Shown here: in pieces, positions 49,578-57,915 of the stretch
Position numbering within the stretch: the stretch's first letter is position 1
How the letters are laid out: every line of letters begins with the position of its first letter
Source of the DNA: Pseudonocardia sp. DSM 110487
GTDB lineage: Bacteria > Actinomycetota > Actinomycetes > Mycobacteriales > Pseudonocardiaceae
DNA: 64,000 nt
Direction of reading: 5' to 3'
Assembly (NCBI RefSeq): GCF_019468565.1
Contig: NZ_CP080521.1
Coordinates: forward strand, 5,580,001-5,644,000
Notes under the pieces: model-generated
What the model was told of the DNA's origin: nothing
The model's database searches: none
The model's input: the letters and a program-made list of their open reading frames with translations, nothing else
Position numbers and translations under genes: made by a program

Positions 49578-50129
49578 ATGCACGAGTGGCTGGCGGAGCT
49601 CGCAGCGTGGGCCTGGGAGCGCCATCACAACGTCCTGAGCTGGTACATCCGGCCGCTGTTCTTCCTGCCGTTCTGCTTCTTCGCCTATCGGCGCAGCTGG
49701 CCCGGCATCGTGGTGACGCTCCTCGCGCTCGCGACGTCGATGGCGTGGTTCCCCGCACCTGCCCGTCCCGAACCGGGCGTGATCCAGATGCTCCAGGTGG
49801 AACGCGACTACCTGCTCGGCGAGTGGACGGCCGCGAAGATCGCGATGTCGCTGCTCGTGCCGCTGATCTTCCTCGGCGTGGCCGCCGCCCTGTGGCGCCG
49901 CTCGTTCGGCTGGGCGATGGTCGTGATCAACGGTGCGTTCCTGTTCAAGATCGCATGGACGTTCTTCTACGACGCCGATGGATCGGGCGCCCAGGCGCAC
50001 CTGCAGGCGGTCCTGATCGGGATGCTCCTGGTCGACGCCGGCCTGCTCGCCGGCGCCCGGCGGCACGCGTCCCGCTCTCGTGCTCGAATGGTCGCTCGAC
50101 CACCCGAGGGCACGGCAGGTGCGCCATGA
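49578..50129 (+). CDS. Small membrane protein, 3' end overlaps a dispersed fragment
   Basis: 183 residues from ATG 49578 with GAGGAGGG upstream. Four or five hydrophobic helices (WYIRPLFFLPFCFFAYRRSW, GWAMVVINGAFLFKIAWTFF, LQAVLIGMLLVDAGLLAGA). The last 17 or so residues and the stop come from sequence 50079-50132 that recurs at 58237-58290, so the native C-terminus may have been replaced. Function unknown. Confidence 0.7.
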   Translation: MHEWLAELAAWAWERHHNVLSWYIRPLFFLPFCFFAYRRSWPGIVVTLLALATSMAWFPAPARPEPGVIQMLQVERDYLLGEWTAAKIAMSLLVPLIFLGVAAALWRRSFGWAMVVINGAFLFKIAWTFFYDADGSGAQAHLQAVLIGMLLVDAGLLAGARRHASRSRARMVARPPEGTAGAP

Positions 50130-50230
50130 CCGAACCGACCTCGCTGGTGGGGATCGGCTGCGACCCGGTCGCGGGCGACCACAGGTCGATGGTGCGCCGC
50201 GTCACTCTTCCGGATGGAAGACCGGGATCG
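50079..50230 (-). pseudogene. Decayed fragment of an esterase 5' end plus a shared leader
   Basis: 50175-50230 matches the start region of the esterase at 44391-44446 at 50 of 56 positions, and reads on the minus strand TRRTIDLWSPATGS like the esterase's RRRSIDLWSPAIGS. 50079-50132 closely matches 58237-58290, upstream of the flavoprotein. Neither part continues into a full gene. It looks like remnants of a dispersed esterase-family sequence. Confidence 0.65.
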
Positions 50231-50291
50231 CCGTCCGCGCGGAGCGCGCGAATCCCCTCAGGCCGCCGCCGGGTCGCCGCTCCCCCATGCG

Positions 50292-52973
50292 TCAGCGATT
50301 CCCGTCCGGCGCCGCCGTGGCGGCGAGGGCATCCCGCAACTGGGTTCTGCTGGTGATACCGAGCTTGGCGTACACGTTGGCGAGGTGCGCCTCGACCGTG
50401 CGCACGGACAGCACCAGCCGGGCGGCGATCTCCGCGTTGCCCCGCCCTGCCGATGCGTGTCGCGCGACCTCTTCCTCGCGCGACGTCAGATGCGGCATCG
50501 ACAGCTGAACCAGCCCGGGAGTGCGGGGACGGCCGCAGGATCGGGCGAGCTTCGCCGCCTTCACGGCAGCGGCCGAGGCCCTCCGATGGTGCCGCGCGCG
50601 TCGGTGGGCTGCGGCCGCCACGGCGCTGGCGTCCTCCGCGGCGAGGTACGCGCCCACCCGTTCGTACTCCGCGACGACGGAGTCCAGTCGCCCACCCGAT
50701 TCCTCCGCCGCTGCGTCGGCGTGATCGGCGTAGATCGAGACGAGCGTGTTGTCGAGTTGCGCGGCGAGCTGACGCAGTCGCCCTGCCACGTCGCCCGGCC
50801 GCCCGAGCTGGACGACGGCCTGCAGCACGGTCGCCTCGATCGCCCAGAGCCCCAGGTCGGCAGCGAGGCGAGCGGCCTCGAGGGCGATGTCCAGCCCTTC
50901 CCGCCTGTCCGTCGCCGCCGTGACCCACGCTCTGCCGAGCAGGATCAGCGGTTCGAACGCAGGCATCGCGCGGTCACGCACCGCGTCGACCTGCCCGAGC
51001 GCCTCGCGCGCACCCGAGTCGTCCCCGAGCAGGCTTCGCGTCTGGGCCAGCTGCGACGCACAGACCGGAAGCAGACCCATCGGATCCTGTCGCCGGAATC
51101 CGGCCATCGCCTCGGTGAGCCACCGCTTCGCCACCGAGACGTGTCCCGGCGCCAAGGCGGCCCATCCGATGTGCAGCGCGGCGACGGCGTCACCCGCCCA
51201 GTCAGGAGCCGTCATGCTCTGTTCGTGCAGTTCGACCGCCCGGCTGTGGAGATCGGCGAACCGGCCGGACAGCCACAGCGCCAGGAGCTCCCCTTGCGCG
51301 AGGGACAGCCGGACGAATGCCGCCTGGGACTCCGTGGGGGCGCCCTGCACCTCGGACCACCCGGTAGCCGCCACTGCGAGCGCCTCTTTGGTCCGCCCGG
51401 TCATCGCGAGGGCGCCGGCCGTCGCGGCTGCCGCGAGCGATCGGGCGAACGTGCGGTTCTCGAGGCGCGCCAGGACTCCGGTGCCGAGGTCCACCGCCTC
51501 CTCGGCCCGCCCTCTCAGGAAGGCGATCAGCGCCAGCGCCGCGATCAGCTCGTCTCGGGCCCGGAGGCCCGGCACGACCGCGGCAGTCTCGCGGAGCCGT
51601 GCCTCCGCGTCGGACGCCCGGCCGGCCCCGCAGAACGCGTTGAGTGCGCGCATCACCGCGAGCCGTGCACGTTCGTCGTCCGAGAGGGCCCACGTGGCAG
51701 CTGCGCGGGCGATCGCCTCAGCGTCCATGGACCTCCCCTGCCACTGCACGGACTCGAGCAGCGCCAGGCGGGCGGCGATGCCGCCGCCCGCATCCACGGC
51801 TGCCCGCGCCAACCGCTCGGCGAGGGGGTGATCGAGATTCTCGTTCGCGCACCCCGCGGCCTCGGTGAGCAGCGCAGCGTCCAGCGCCGGGCCGGCACCG
51901 TCCAACGCCATCCGGCCGGCACGCAGGAGCTCCTCCTTCGACCTGCTCCGCGCCCCGCCGTTTGCGAGCTGCTGACGGATCCGGATCGCGGCAGCCTCGG
52001 GCATCTGGGCCCGCACGACCTCCGCGTGGAGCGGATGCGTCATGCGCACCTGCGCTTGCTGGCCGGTCCCCTCGACGGCGGCCAGCCCGATCCGTTCCAG
52101 GCCCGCAACCGTCGCGGTCGTGCTCATCCCGAGCAGCGTCTCCAAGGAGACCTGCTCGCCGACGGCCAGAACCTCCAGCGCGGCCCGCTCCGCGACGTTC
52201 ACATCGAGTTGGGCGTCAACGATCTCGACGAGGCGCGGCGACGGGGACATCTCCCCGGCCCAGCGCCAGCAACCGTCGCGGCGGCGCAGGTGTCCTGCGG
52301 CCAGGCCGCCCTCCACGAGCTCACGCAGGTACATCGGGTTGCCGCGGGTCAGTCGCCGCAGGCGCTCGCAGCTGCGCGTGTCGACGTCCCCGCCGAGTGC
52401 TGCCGCGACCAGCCGGTCCGACTGGTCCCGTTCGAGCGGCGCCAGATCGATCCGTTCGGCCGTGCCGTCCCGGCACAGGGCCGCAAGGCCCGGCGCGGTG
52501 GCCGTGCGGATCGTGATCACGACGGAGACGATGCCGCCGGTGGCGAGTTGCTGCACGAGCGTCTGCGACAGGTCGTCCAGCAAGTGGGCGTCGTCGACCA
52601 CGAGCACGAGCGGACGCTCACCGCCCGCCGTGACGATGGTCGACATCGCCCGCTGCAGGAGCGCCAAGGGATCGAGCGCGGGTTCTGCCGGCGGGATCAA
52701 ATGGGCCATCGCGCCCAGCGGAACCGCCGACGCCGCCGTCGTACCGGTTGCCGAGAGCGTGCTCCATCCGGCGTCGCGCGCAGCGACGAGTGCTTCCCTC
52801 GCCAGGCGCGTCCGGCCGACACCCGGATCGCCCGTGATGACGATGCAGTGCGGCGCTCCCTCGCTGAGCCGCTCGACGATGACGTGACGCTCTGCCTCAC
52901 GCCCCGTCAACGTCCATGGGTCGCTCGATATCCCCTCGAGCAGCTGCATCTGGGTTGCTGTCCCCCCGTGCAT
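50292..52973 (-). CDS. Large LuxR-family ATPase regulator (LAL type)
   Basis: 893 residues from ATG 52973 (MHGGTATQMQLL); ATG 52949 or 53021 are possible. The N-terminal AAA domain has GDPGVGRTRLAREAL as Walker A, where the invariant Lys is Arg, and LVLVVDDAHLLDD as Walker B. A long TPR-like helical middle follows. The C-terminal LuxR HTH is LTSREEEVARHASAGRGNAE and IAARLVLSVRTVEAHLANVY. LAL proteins are pathway-specific activators that respond to small ligands. It lies directly downstream of, and in the same direction as, the M50/Gly-rich cassette and is probably its regulator. Confidence 0.88.
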   Translation of the reverse strand: MHGGTATQMQLLEGISSDPWTLTGREAERHVIVERLSEGAPHCIVITGDPGVGRTRLAREALVAARDAGWSTLSATGTTAASAVPLGAMAHLIPPAEPALDPLALLQRAMSTIVTAGGERPLVLVVDDAHLLDDLSQTLVQQLATGGIVSVVITIRTATAPGLAALCRDGTAERIDLAPLERDQSDRLVAAALGGDVDTRSCERLRRLTRGNPMYLRELVEGGLAAGHLRRRDGCWRWAGEMSPSPRLVEIVDAQLDVNVAERAALEVLAVGEQVSLETLLGMSTTATVAGLERIGLAAVEGTGQQAQVRMTHPLHAEVVRAQMPEAAAIRIRQQLANGGARSRSKEELLRAGRMALDGAGPALDAALLTEAAGCANENLDHPLAERLARAAVDAGGGIAARLALLESVQWQGRSMDAEAIARAAATWALSDDERARLAVMRALNAFCGAGRASDAEARLRETAAVVPGLRARDELIAALALIAFLRGRAEEAVDLGTGVLARLENRTFARSLAAAATAGALAMTGRTKEALAVAATGWSEVQGAPTESQAAFVRLSLAQGELLALWLSGRFADLHSRAVELHEQSMTAPDWAGDAVAALHIGWAALAPGHVSVAKRWLTEAMAGFRRQDPMGLLPVCASQLAQTRSLLGDDSGAREALGQVDAVRDRAMPAFEPLILLGRAWVTAATDRREGLDIALEAARLAADLGLWAIEATVLQAVVQLGRPGDVAGRLRQLAAQLDNTLVSIYADHADAAAEESGGRLDSVVAEYERVGAYLAAEDASAVAAAAHRRARHHRRASAAAVKAAKLARSCGRPRTPGLVQLSMPHLTSREEEVARHASAGRGNAEIAARLVLSVRTVEAHLANVYAKLGITSRTQLRDALAATAAPDGNR

Positions 52974-53092
52974 TCGCCAGTAACCGAAGCATCGTGAAAA
53001 GCGCAACCATATTACTACCATCGCGTGACGCGCTTCGGTAGCATTCGCGTGCGGCTCGCAACCTTCTCATTGCCGACGGCCCAGACCGCTCG

Positions 53093-56086
53093 TCAACGAA
53101 CGACAACGGTGTAGTGGACGGTCAGGACTCCACGGTCGACGGTAATGTCGGCGGGAAAGAGCGAAGGCAGGGCAACGAGCCGGCGCGCCACGAGTTCCGA
53201 GGTCCCGGCCGCCCGCACGAGCGTGCCATCGACGGCGGCGATCTGCATGATCCGGCGGGGCACGGTCGCCGGTTCGCCCTCGACCGTCGGAAAGGCGCTG
53301 ATCCGGAGTTCGTGGGTCGACGCCAACCCGGCCAGCAGTGTGAGCAGCCGCGCATCGACCTCTCCCTGCCGCATCGTCTCGGCGGCCGCGGCGTCCAGGG
53401 TCAGTGCTGGGTTCCCGACCAACCGCGACCCGAGCCGAAGCCGCTCCTCCGCGTCATCGACGGTCGCCGGACCGTAAGCCTCGGTGACCCCGCCTCCCGG
53501 GCCGTCGGTCACGGTCATGAGCGGCCTCACGGCCGGCGGCGGCCCCGCCGGCATCGTGTCCGCAGGGGTCGTGACGACGGTGACCGCGCCCGGCATCGGC
53601 GGGTCCGTTGCGGGCCGCAACCGCTCGGCCGGGAGGCCGTCCCGCTGGAGCTGCGCCGCCGTGAGCGGGTCGGTCTGGACGACGGTTGCGGGACTCAGCT
53701 CGGTGCGGACCCAGTCGCTGACCCGGCCGGAAGCGGGTGCCGACGCGGCGGCGGCGTGCACCACCGGCCCGGACGTGGCGATCCCGGTGAGGAGCAGTGC
53801 CGCCGGCACGAGCCCGCTTCGCCATGAGCGCCACCGCCCGCCGGCATCCTCCAGGAGAGCCGCGGCCAGCACCCCGAGCGCGGGCAGGCCCAGCAGGATG
53901 GCGGTCGTGACGTGGGGACCGGGCTCGAAGACGATCATCAGGAACGCCATCCCACCGACGGCGATCGGCTGCAGCCGCGGGATCCGGTGGTAGGCCACGG
54001 CAAGCAGCGGAGCACCGATCGCGAGGAACGCTCCGCGCACGTCCGCGGGAGGCATGCCGACGCCCGACACGACCCACGGCCCGCTGCCGACGGAACGGAC
54101 GGCTACGGCAATCGCGGCCATACCCAGCGCCACCGCACCGGCACACCGTGCCCACGGTGGCCAGCGGCCGGCGACGGACCCGATCAGCACGGCGTGCGCA
54201 CCGCCGATCAGCAGCCCGACCGCGGCGAGCGGTGCGGTGAGCACCGCCGTCACCGTCGCAGCCACGGCCGCGACCATGGCCCACCGCCCTCGGCGGACCA
54301 GGCACGCCGCCGCGGTCAGCCACATCGCGGCCAGGCCACCGGCGTCCACCGACGCATGGAGCAGCACCAGCGGCGCAGGGAGACCGCAGAGGACCACGGC
54401 CATCGCCGCGGCCCGCGCCGAAAGCCCGAGCCGCCGCGCGAGCGGGAACAGCAACAGGCAGCCCACCGCGTTCACCAGCACGAAGACGGTCCGCGCCGAA
54501 TCGATCACGGTCGGCGCGACGTCACCCATCAGCCGCTCGACGGCCGCGATCTGGTGCACGGCGACGACATCTGGCCACGAGACGGCCCCGAGGCCGCTCC
54601 CCGAGCCGAGCGCGGCCCCGGCCGCGACAACGGCCTCTCCCGCGGTCGCGGCCAGCTGGTCGGCCGCGCCGGCGGCCAGCAGACCGACCAGCGAGACGGG
54701 CACCGCGACGACGAGGAAACTCCGGAATGCCCGCCGCGATTCGGCGGGTACCGCGCGCGCGGGCCGGTGCGGCTTCCCCACGACCGCGCGGCCGATCCGG
54801 CGGCAGAGCGACCCGAGAAGCATCCCGACGCCGACCACCGGCAGGACCACGAACAAGATCCGGACCACGTCGAGGGATGCAAGGGCTGTGTCCCCGGACC
54901 GGATCGCCGCGGCGGACCTGGACAGGAGCATCAGCACCGTGTCCCACACCACAGGCAGCACCTGCGGCGCGAGCACCACGAACATCGCCAGGAAGAAGAG
55001 CATCAAGGGGACGACCAGCAGGATCCAGGCGATGATGATCACGCGGACGCCCGGCTTGAGCTCGGCGAGCTTGGGGTGCGGGGCACGGCCGGGAAGGACG
55101 CTCTTCAGCACCGGGCGGAGGAACATGAACAGGTCGGGCAGCCCGATCAGGTCGCTGAGGATGTAGTAGCCGTCGAGCCGGATCGACGGCAGGAACTGTC
55201 GGGATGTCTCCACGTGAAGGACGAGGATCGCGACAAGCAGCCACGGCGCGCCCGTCCAGAGGTAGGCCGCGCTCATGCCGGCGATGTAGATCGCGTTGAA
55301 GTACACCCCGCCCAGGTCGACGCGCAGCCGAGCGGTGCGGGAAAGCCGGTAGCTATCGGTGACGGTGCTGTAGAACGCCGGCCAGACCAGATAGATCCCG
55401 ACGCCCATCGGACCGGGCCGCGCGCCCCCGTATCGGCATGCGGCGGCGTGCCCGAACTCGTGGAAGACACCGGACGCGAGCACGATCACGAGCAGCAGCA
55501 GGGCCAGCACCGGTTCCCGGGCCAGAGCGATCGCACCGGCCGTGACCTGACCGACCGCGCCGCTCAGCACGAGGACGACATCGAGCACGACGAAGGCGGC
55601 AAGCAGCGCGACGAGTACGGGCGGCCAGTACAGCGGCTGGAAGGCGCGGGCGACGAACGAGACCACGTTCGGGGGGACGACCCGGACGCGGTGGCGCAGC
55701 AGGAGCAGCGGATCCGGCCTGGGGCGCGCGACGGGGACGGCGGGGCGATCCGGGTCGTCGTCCTGCGCCGCGACGATCCCCGCGGGCCGGAGCTTCCTCT
55801 CCAGCAGGAGGACGACCTGCTCGGCGCTCAGCTGCCGTCCGGACTCCGCCTCGAGACGAGCGGCGAGCTCGTCGATGTCCCTGCGCCCGTCGACCGCCAC
55901 CACGAGCTGGTACAGCAGCTCGGGGAGCTGGATGATCTGGCCGTCGTCGCGGCCCACGAGGTATTTCGGCTCCCGGTAGCCGGAGCCCTGGTACCGGCCG
56001 ATCAGCTCCGTGCCCTCGACGAGGCGGGGAGCCGGCGCGCTGTTCGGTCTCTCCAGGATGCCGTGCTCAGTCACCTCGGGGCTCAC
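53093..56086 (-). CDS. PqqD-like domain fused to M50 zinc metalloprotease and polytopic extension
   Basis: 997 residues from GTG 56086. Residues about 37-105 (YREPKYLVGRDDGQIIQLP through VVLLLERKLRPAGIV) look like a PqqD-type winged helix, the fold used as a RiPP recognition element. After TM segments comes the site-2-protease motif VFHEFGHAAACRYGG (HExxH at 209-213) and a later RLDGYYILSDLIG supplying the third ligand. Residues about 430-780 add many more helices resembling GT-C-like polytopic proteins. The last 200 or so residues are soluble, probably extracytoplasmic. I know the PqqD/M50 pairing from peptide zinc-metalloprotease proteins; this length is unusual. It probably handles the Gly-rich proteins upstream. 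Confidence 0.82.
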   Translation of the reverse strand: MSPEVTEHGILERPNSAPAPRLVEGTELIGRYQGSGYREPKYLVGRDDGQIIQLPELLYQLVVAVDGRRDIDELAARLEAESGRQLSAEQVVLLLERKLRPAGIVAAQDDDPDRPAVPVARPRPDPLLLLRHRVRVVPPNVVSFVARAFQPLYWPPVLVALLAAFVVLDVVLVLSGAVGQVTAGAIALAREPVLALLLLVIVLASGVFHEFGHAAACRYGGARPGPMGVGIYLVWPAFYSTVTDSYRLSRTARLRVDLGGVYFNAIYIAGMSAAYLWTGAPWLLVAILVLHVETSRQFLPSIRLDGYYILSDLIGLPDLFMFLRPVLKSVLPGRAPHPKLAELKPGVRVIIIAWILLVVPLMLFFLAMFVVLAPQVLPVVWDTVLMLLSRSAAAIRSGDTALASLDVVRILFVVLPVVGVGMLLGSLCRRIGRAVVGKPHRPARAVPAESRRAFRSFLVVAVPVSLVGLLAAGAADQLAATAGEAVVAAGAALGSGSGLGAVSWPDVVAVHQIAAVERLMGDVAPTVIDSARTVFVLVNAVGCLLLFPLARRLGLSARAAAMAVVLCGLPAPLVLLHASVDAGGLAAMWLTAAACLVRRGRWAMVAAVAATVTAVLTAPLAAVGLLIGGAHAVLIGSVAGRWPPWARCAGAVALGMAAIAVAVRSVGSGPWVVSGVGMPPADVRGAFLAIGAPLLAVAYHRIPRLQPIAVGGMAFLMIVFEPGPHVTTAILLGLPALGVLAAALLEDAGGRWRSWRSGLVPAALLLTGIATSGPVVHAAAASAPASGRVSDWVRTELSPATVVQTDPLTAAQLQRDGLPAERLRPATDPPMPGAVTVVTTPADTMPAGPPPAVRPLMTVTDGPGGGVTEAYGPATVDDAEERLRLGSRLVGNPALTLDAAAAETMRQGEVDARLLTLLAGLASTHELRISAFPTVEGEPATVPRRIMQIAAVDGTLVRAAGTSELVARRLVALPSLFPADITVDRGVLTVHYTVVVR

Positions 56087-56124
56087 TCACGTCACCGCTC
56101 CGCGGGGTCGGTCGCAACATGGGA

Positions 56125-56155
56125 AGGGGCGGCCGGTGGGGGTTCGGCCGCCCCT
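56125..56155 (-). terminator. Hairpin after the large Gly-rich gene
   Basis: AGGGGCGGCCG (56125-56135) and CGGCCGCCCCT (56145-56155) are perfect 11-bp arms around a 9-nt loop, between the 56199 stop and the M50 start. It may limit read-through so that the Gly-rich protein is made in excess over the protease. Confidence 0.7.
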
Positions 56156-56198
56156 CGGGGGGTGGCTCCTTCATGCAGAAGGTCACCGATGGCGGTGA

Positions 56199-57122
56199 CT
56201 ACTCGCCGCCGCCGCTGTCACTGTCGTCGCCGCCGTCACCGCCGTCCTCGCCGCCGTCTTCGCCGTCGTCACCGGCGCCGCCATCGCCACCATCGGCGCT
56301 GGCACCGCCACCGTCAGCACTGGCATCGCCGCCGTCGCCACCGTCACCGCCACTGGCGTCCTGCGAGTTGCTCGTGTCACCACCGTCGCCACCGACGGAC
56401 GTGCCGTTCAGCGCCTGGACGTTCAGGTTGGACCCGCCATCGCCACCATCTCCGCCGTCCCCGCCATCGGCCTCGCCGCCGGCGCCACCGGACGCGGACC
56501 CGCCGTCGCCACCGTCTCCACCGTCGCCATGGCCGGCACCGTCACCGCCGGAGCCGCCATCGCCACCGTCAGCGCTGGCACCGCCACCGTCAGCACCGGC
56601 ATCGCCGCCGTCGCCACCGTCACCACCTCCGGCGTCCTGCGAGTTGCTCGTGTCACCACCGTCGCCACCGACCGACGTGCCGTTCAGCGCCTGGACGTTC
56701 AGGTTGGACCCGCCATCGCCACCATCTCCCCCGTCACCGCCATCGGCCTCACCGCCGGCGCCACCGGACGCGGACCCGCCGTCGCCACCATCTCCACCGT
56801 CGCCGCCGCCACCGTCAGCACTCGCACCGCCGCCGTCAGCGCTCGCACCGCCACCATTGCCACCATCACCGCCACTGGCGTCCTGCGAGTTGCTCGTGTC
56901 ACCACCGTCGCCGCCGACCGACGTGCCGTTCAACAGCTGGACGTTCGCATTGGGCCCACCATCACCACCAGCGCCCCCGTCACCGGCGCCGGCCGCGCCG
57001 CCGTCCCCACCGGAGGCGTCTCCGCCGTCCCCGCCGGGTCCGCCGAGGGTCGACAGCAGCGTGCGAGCGGGCAGCAGCTCGACATCCAGCTCGTCGATTT
57101 GGTCGTAGTTGCGCTCGGACAC
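56199..57122 (-). CDS. Gly/Asp-rich repeat protein with leader-like N-terminus (candidate precursor 1)
   Basis: 307 residues from GTG 57122, with AGGAGGGG well placed. The N-terminal 28 or so residues contain ELDVELLPARTLLSTLGG, shared word for word with the 57508-57915 product. The rest is GGDGGDGG-type sequence with three long repeats, each holding NGTSVGGDGGDTSNSQDA. Apart from Gly and Asp it is rich in Ala, Ser and Asn, with no Cys, Lys or Trp in the repeat part. No standard signal peptide. It may be a RiPP-like precursor with a double-Gly leader or a secreted repeat protein. A PqqD-M50 protein follows. Confidence 0.8.
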   Translation of the reverse strand: MSERNYDQIDELDVELLPARTLLSTLGGPGGDGGDASGGDGGAAGAGDGGAGGDGGPNANVQLLNGTSVGGDGGDTSNSQDASGGDGGNGGGASADGGGASADGGGGDGGDGGDGGSASGGAGGEADGGDGGDGGDGGSNLNVQALNGTSVGGDGGDTSNSQDAGGGDGGDGGDAGADGGGASADGGDGGSGGDGAGHGDGGDGGDGGSASGGAGGEADGGDGGDGGDGGSNLNVQALNGTSVGGDGGDTSNSQDASGGDGGDGGDASADGGGASADGGDGGAGDDGEDGGEDGGDGGDDSDSGGGE

Positions 57123-57386
57123 GCGCGTCCCCTCCTGGTCGAATTCTGATCGAATGCTCTCGAATCGCTCGAAAAGCAGCACAAAGCGTCCGGCGAGACG
57201 CACTCCCGGGCGCTGTCCGCCTGTCTCTCGGCCCCAGCTTCCTGTTCGCTCCGGGGCAAGGCCACCTCACAGCCTGGTGAGAGAACACCTTGCACGCAAG
57301 ATCGACTCTGCGTACATTTCCCGTGGCGAGTACTGAGATCCCGGCGGACGGTACTGAAAGTCGGAACAACCCAGTACCTAAGATCA
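57123..57386 (-). promoter_or_regulatory. Long upstream region of Gly-rich gene 1, homologous to that of gene 2
   Basis: Three blocks recur in the same order upstream of both Gly-rich genes. On the + strand they are GCAGCACAAAGCG (57176), GCGTACATTT (57310) and TACCTAAGATCA (57375). Distances from the start codon are 54, 188 and 253, against 43, 177 and 241 for gene 2. GGTACTG/CAGTACC (57350-57356, 57372-57378) is an inverted repeat beside the last block. Promoter and a leader of about 200 nt are inferred. No gene lies in this region. Confidence 0.6.
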
Positions 57387-57433
57387 CCAAGGAGTACGTG
57401 GGGCACAGGGGCGAGCTGCCGCAACGACCGCGA

Positions 57434-57507
57434 GGGGCAGCCGCTGTTCGGCTGCCCCCCGCTTGACCCGTTTGCAGCAGCGTCACGCTGCCACGGGGGT
57501 GACGCTG
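57434..57507 (-). terminator. Two hairpins after Gly-rich gene 2
   Basis: GGGGCAGCCG/CGGCTGCCCC (57434-57443, 57449-57458) is a perfect 10-bp stem with a 5-nt loop. CAGCGTCAC/GTGACGCTG (57478-57486, 57499-57507) is a 9-bp stem right at the stop codon. They lie downstream of the 57508-57915 gene on the minus strand. Confidence 0.75.
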
Positions 57508-57915
57508 TCAGGCCTCGTCATCGCCGCCTTCACCGTCACCACCGGAGCCGCCGTCGCCACCGTCGGCACTGGCGTCACCGCCGTCGGCGCTGGAGTCGCC
57601 CCCGGCACCACCGTCACCACCGCTGGCGTCCTGCGAGTTGCTCGTGTCGCCGCCGTCGCCGGACTCCGAGGTGCCGTTGCTGACCTGCTCGTTGGAGTTG
57701 GAGCCGCCGTCGCCACCGGCACCGCCGGCACCGCCGGTGGACTCGCCGCCGTCACCGCCGGTAGCGGTCCCTCCGTCGCCGGCGTCACCGCCGTCGCCGC
57801 CGGTGCCGTCGCCCCCGCCACCGAGGGTCGAGAGCAGGGTGCGGGCGGGAAGCAGCTCGACATCCAGCTCGTCGATCTCGCCGTGATCGGTCTGGTCGTA
57901 GTTGATCTCGGACAC
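57508..57915 (-). CDS. Gly/Asp-rich protein with leader-like N-terminus (candidate precursor 2)
   Basis: 135 residues from GTG 57915 with AGGAGGTG upstream. Begins MSEINYDQTDHGEIDELDVE, then LLPARTLLSTLGG as in its paralogue. The remainder is GGDGG-rich with one NGTSESGDGGDTSNSQDA unit and ends GGDGEGGDDEA. It is shorter by two repeat units than gene 1. Strong hairpins downstream and a homologous upstream region show that this is a duplicated expression cassette. Function unknown; see the PqqD-M50 gene for the processing hypothesis. Confidence 0.8.
   Translation of the reverse strand: MSEINYDQTDHGEIDELDVELLPARTLLSTLGGGGDGTGGDGGDAGDGGTATGGDGGESTGGAGGAGGDGGSNSNEQVSNGTSESGDGGDTSNSQDASGGDGGAGGDSSADGGDASADGGDGGSGGDGEGGDDEA

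Noticed and set aside
50125..50356. ORF starting at the ATGACC of the 50079-50132 repeat
   Set aside because: It runs through the decayed esterase fragment and into the 3' end of the opposite LuxR gene. No coherent product.
56119..57108. Pro/Ser-rich extensin-like frame (PPSPPSPPS) on the + strand
   Set aside because: Exact antisense of the GGDGG repeats. The minus-strand frame has the ribosome site, the shared N-terminus and the paralogue, so it is the real one.
56199..57122. CRISPR-like or VNTR array
   Set aside because: The repeats are in-frame coding units without regular spacers, and no cas genes are present.
53912..57280. 1122-codon + strand frame across the M50 and Gly-rich genes
   Set aside because: Low-complexity Arg/His/Pro sequence created by the complement of Gly/Asp codons. 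No ribosome site or domain.
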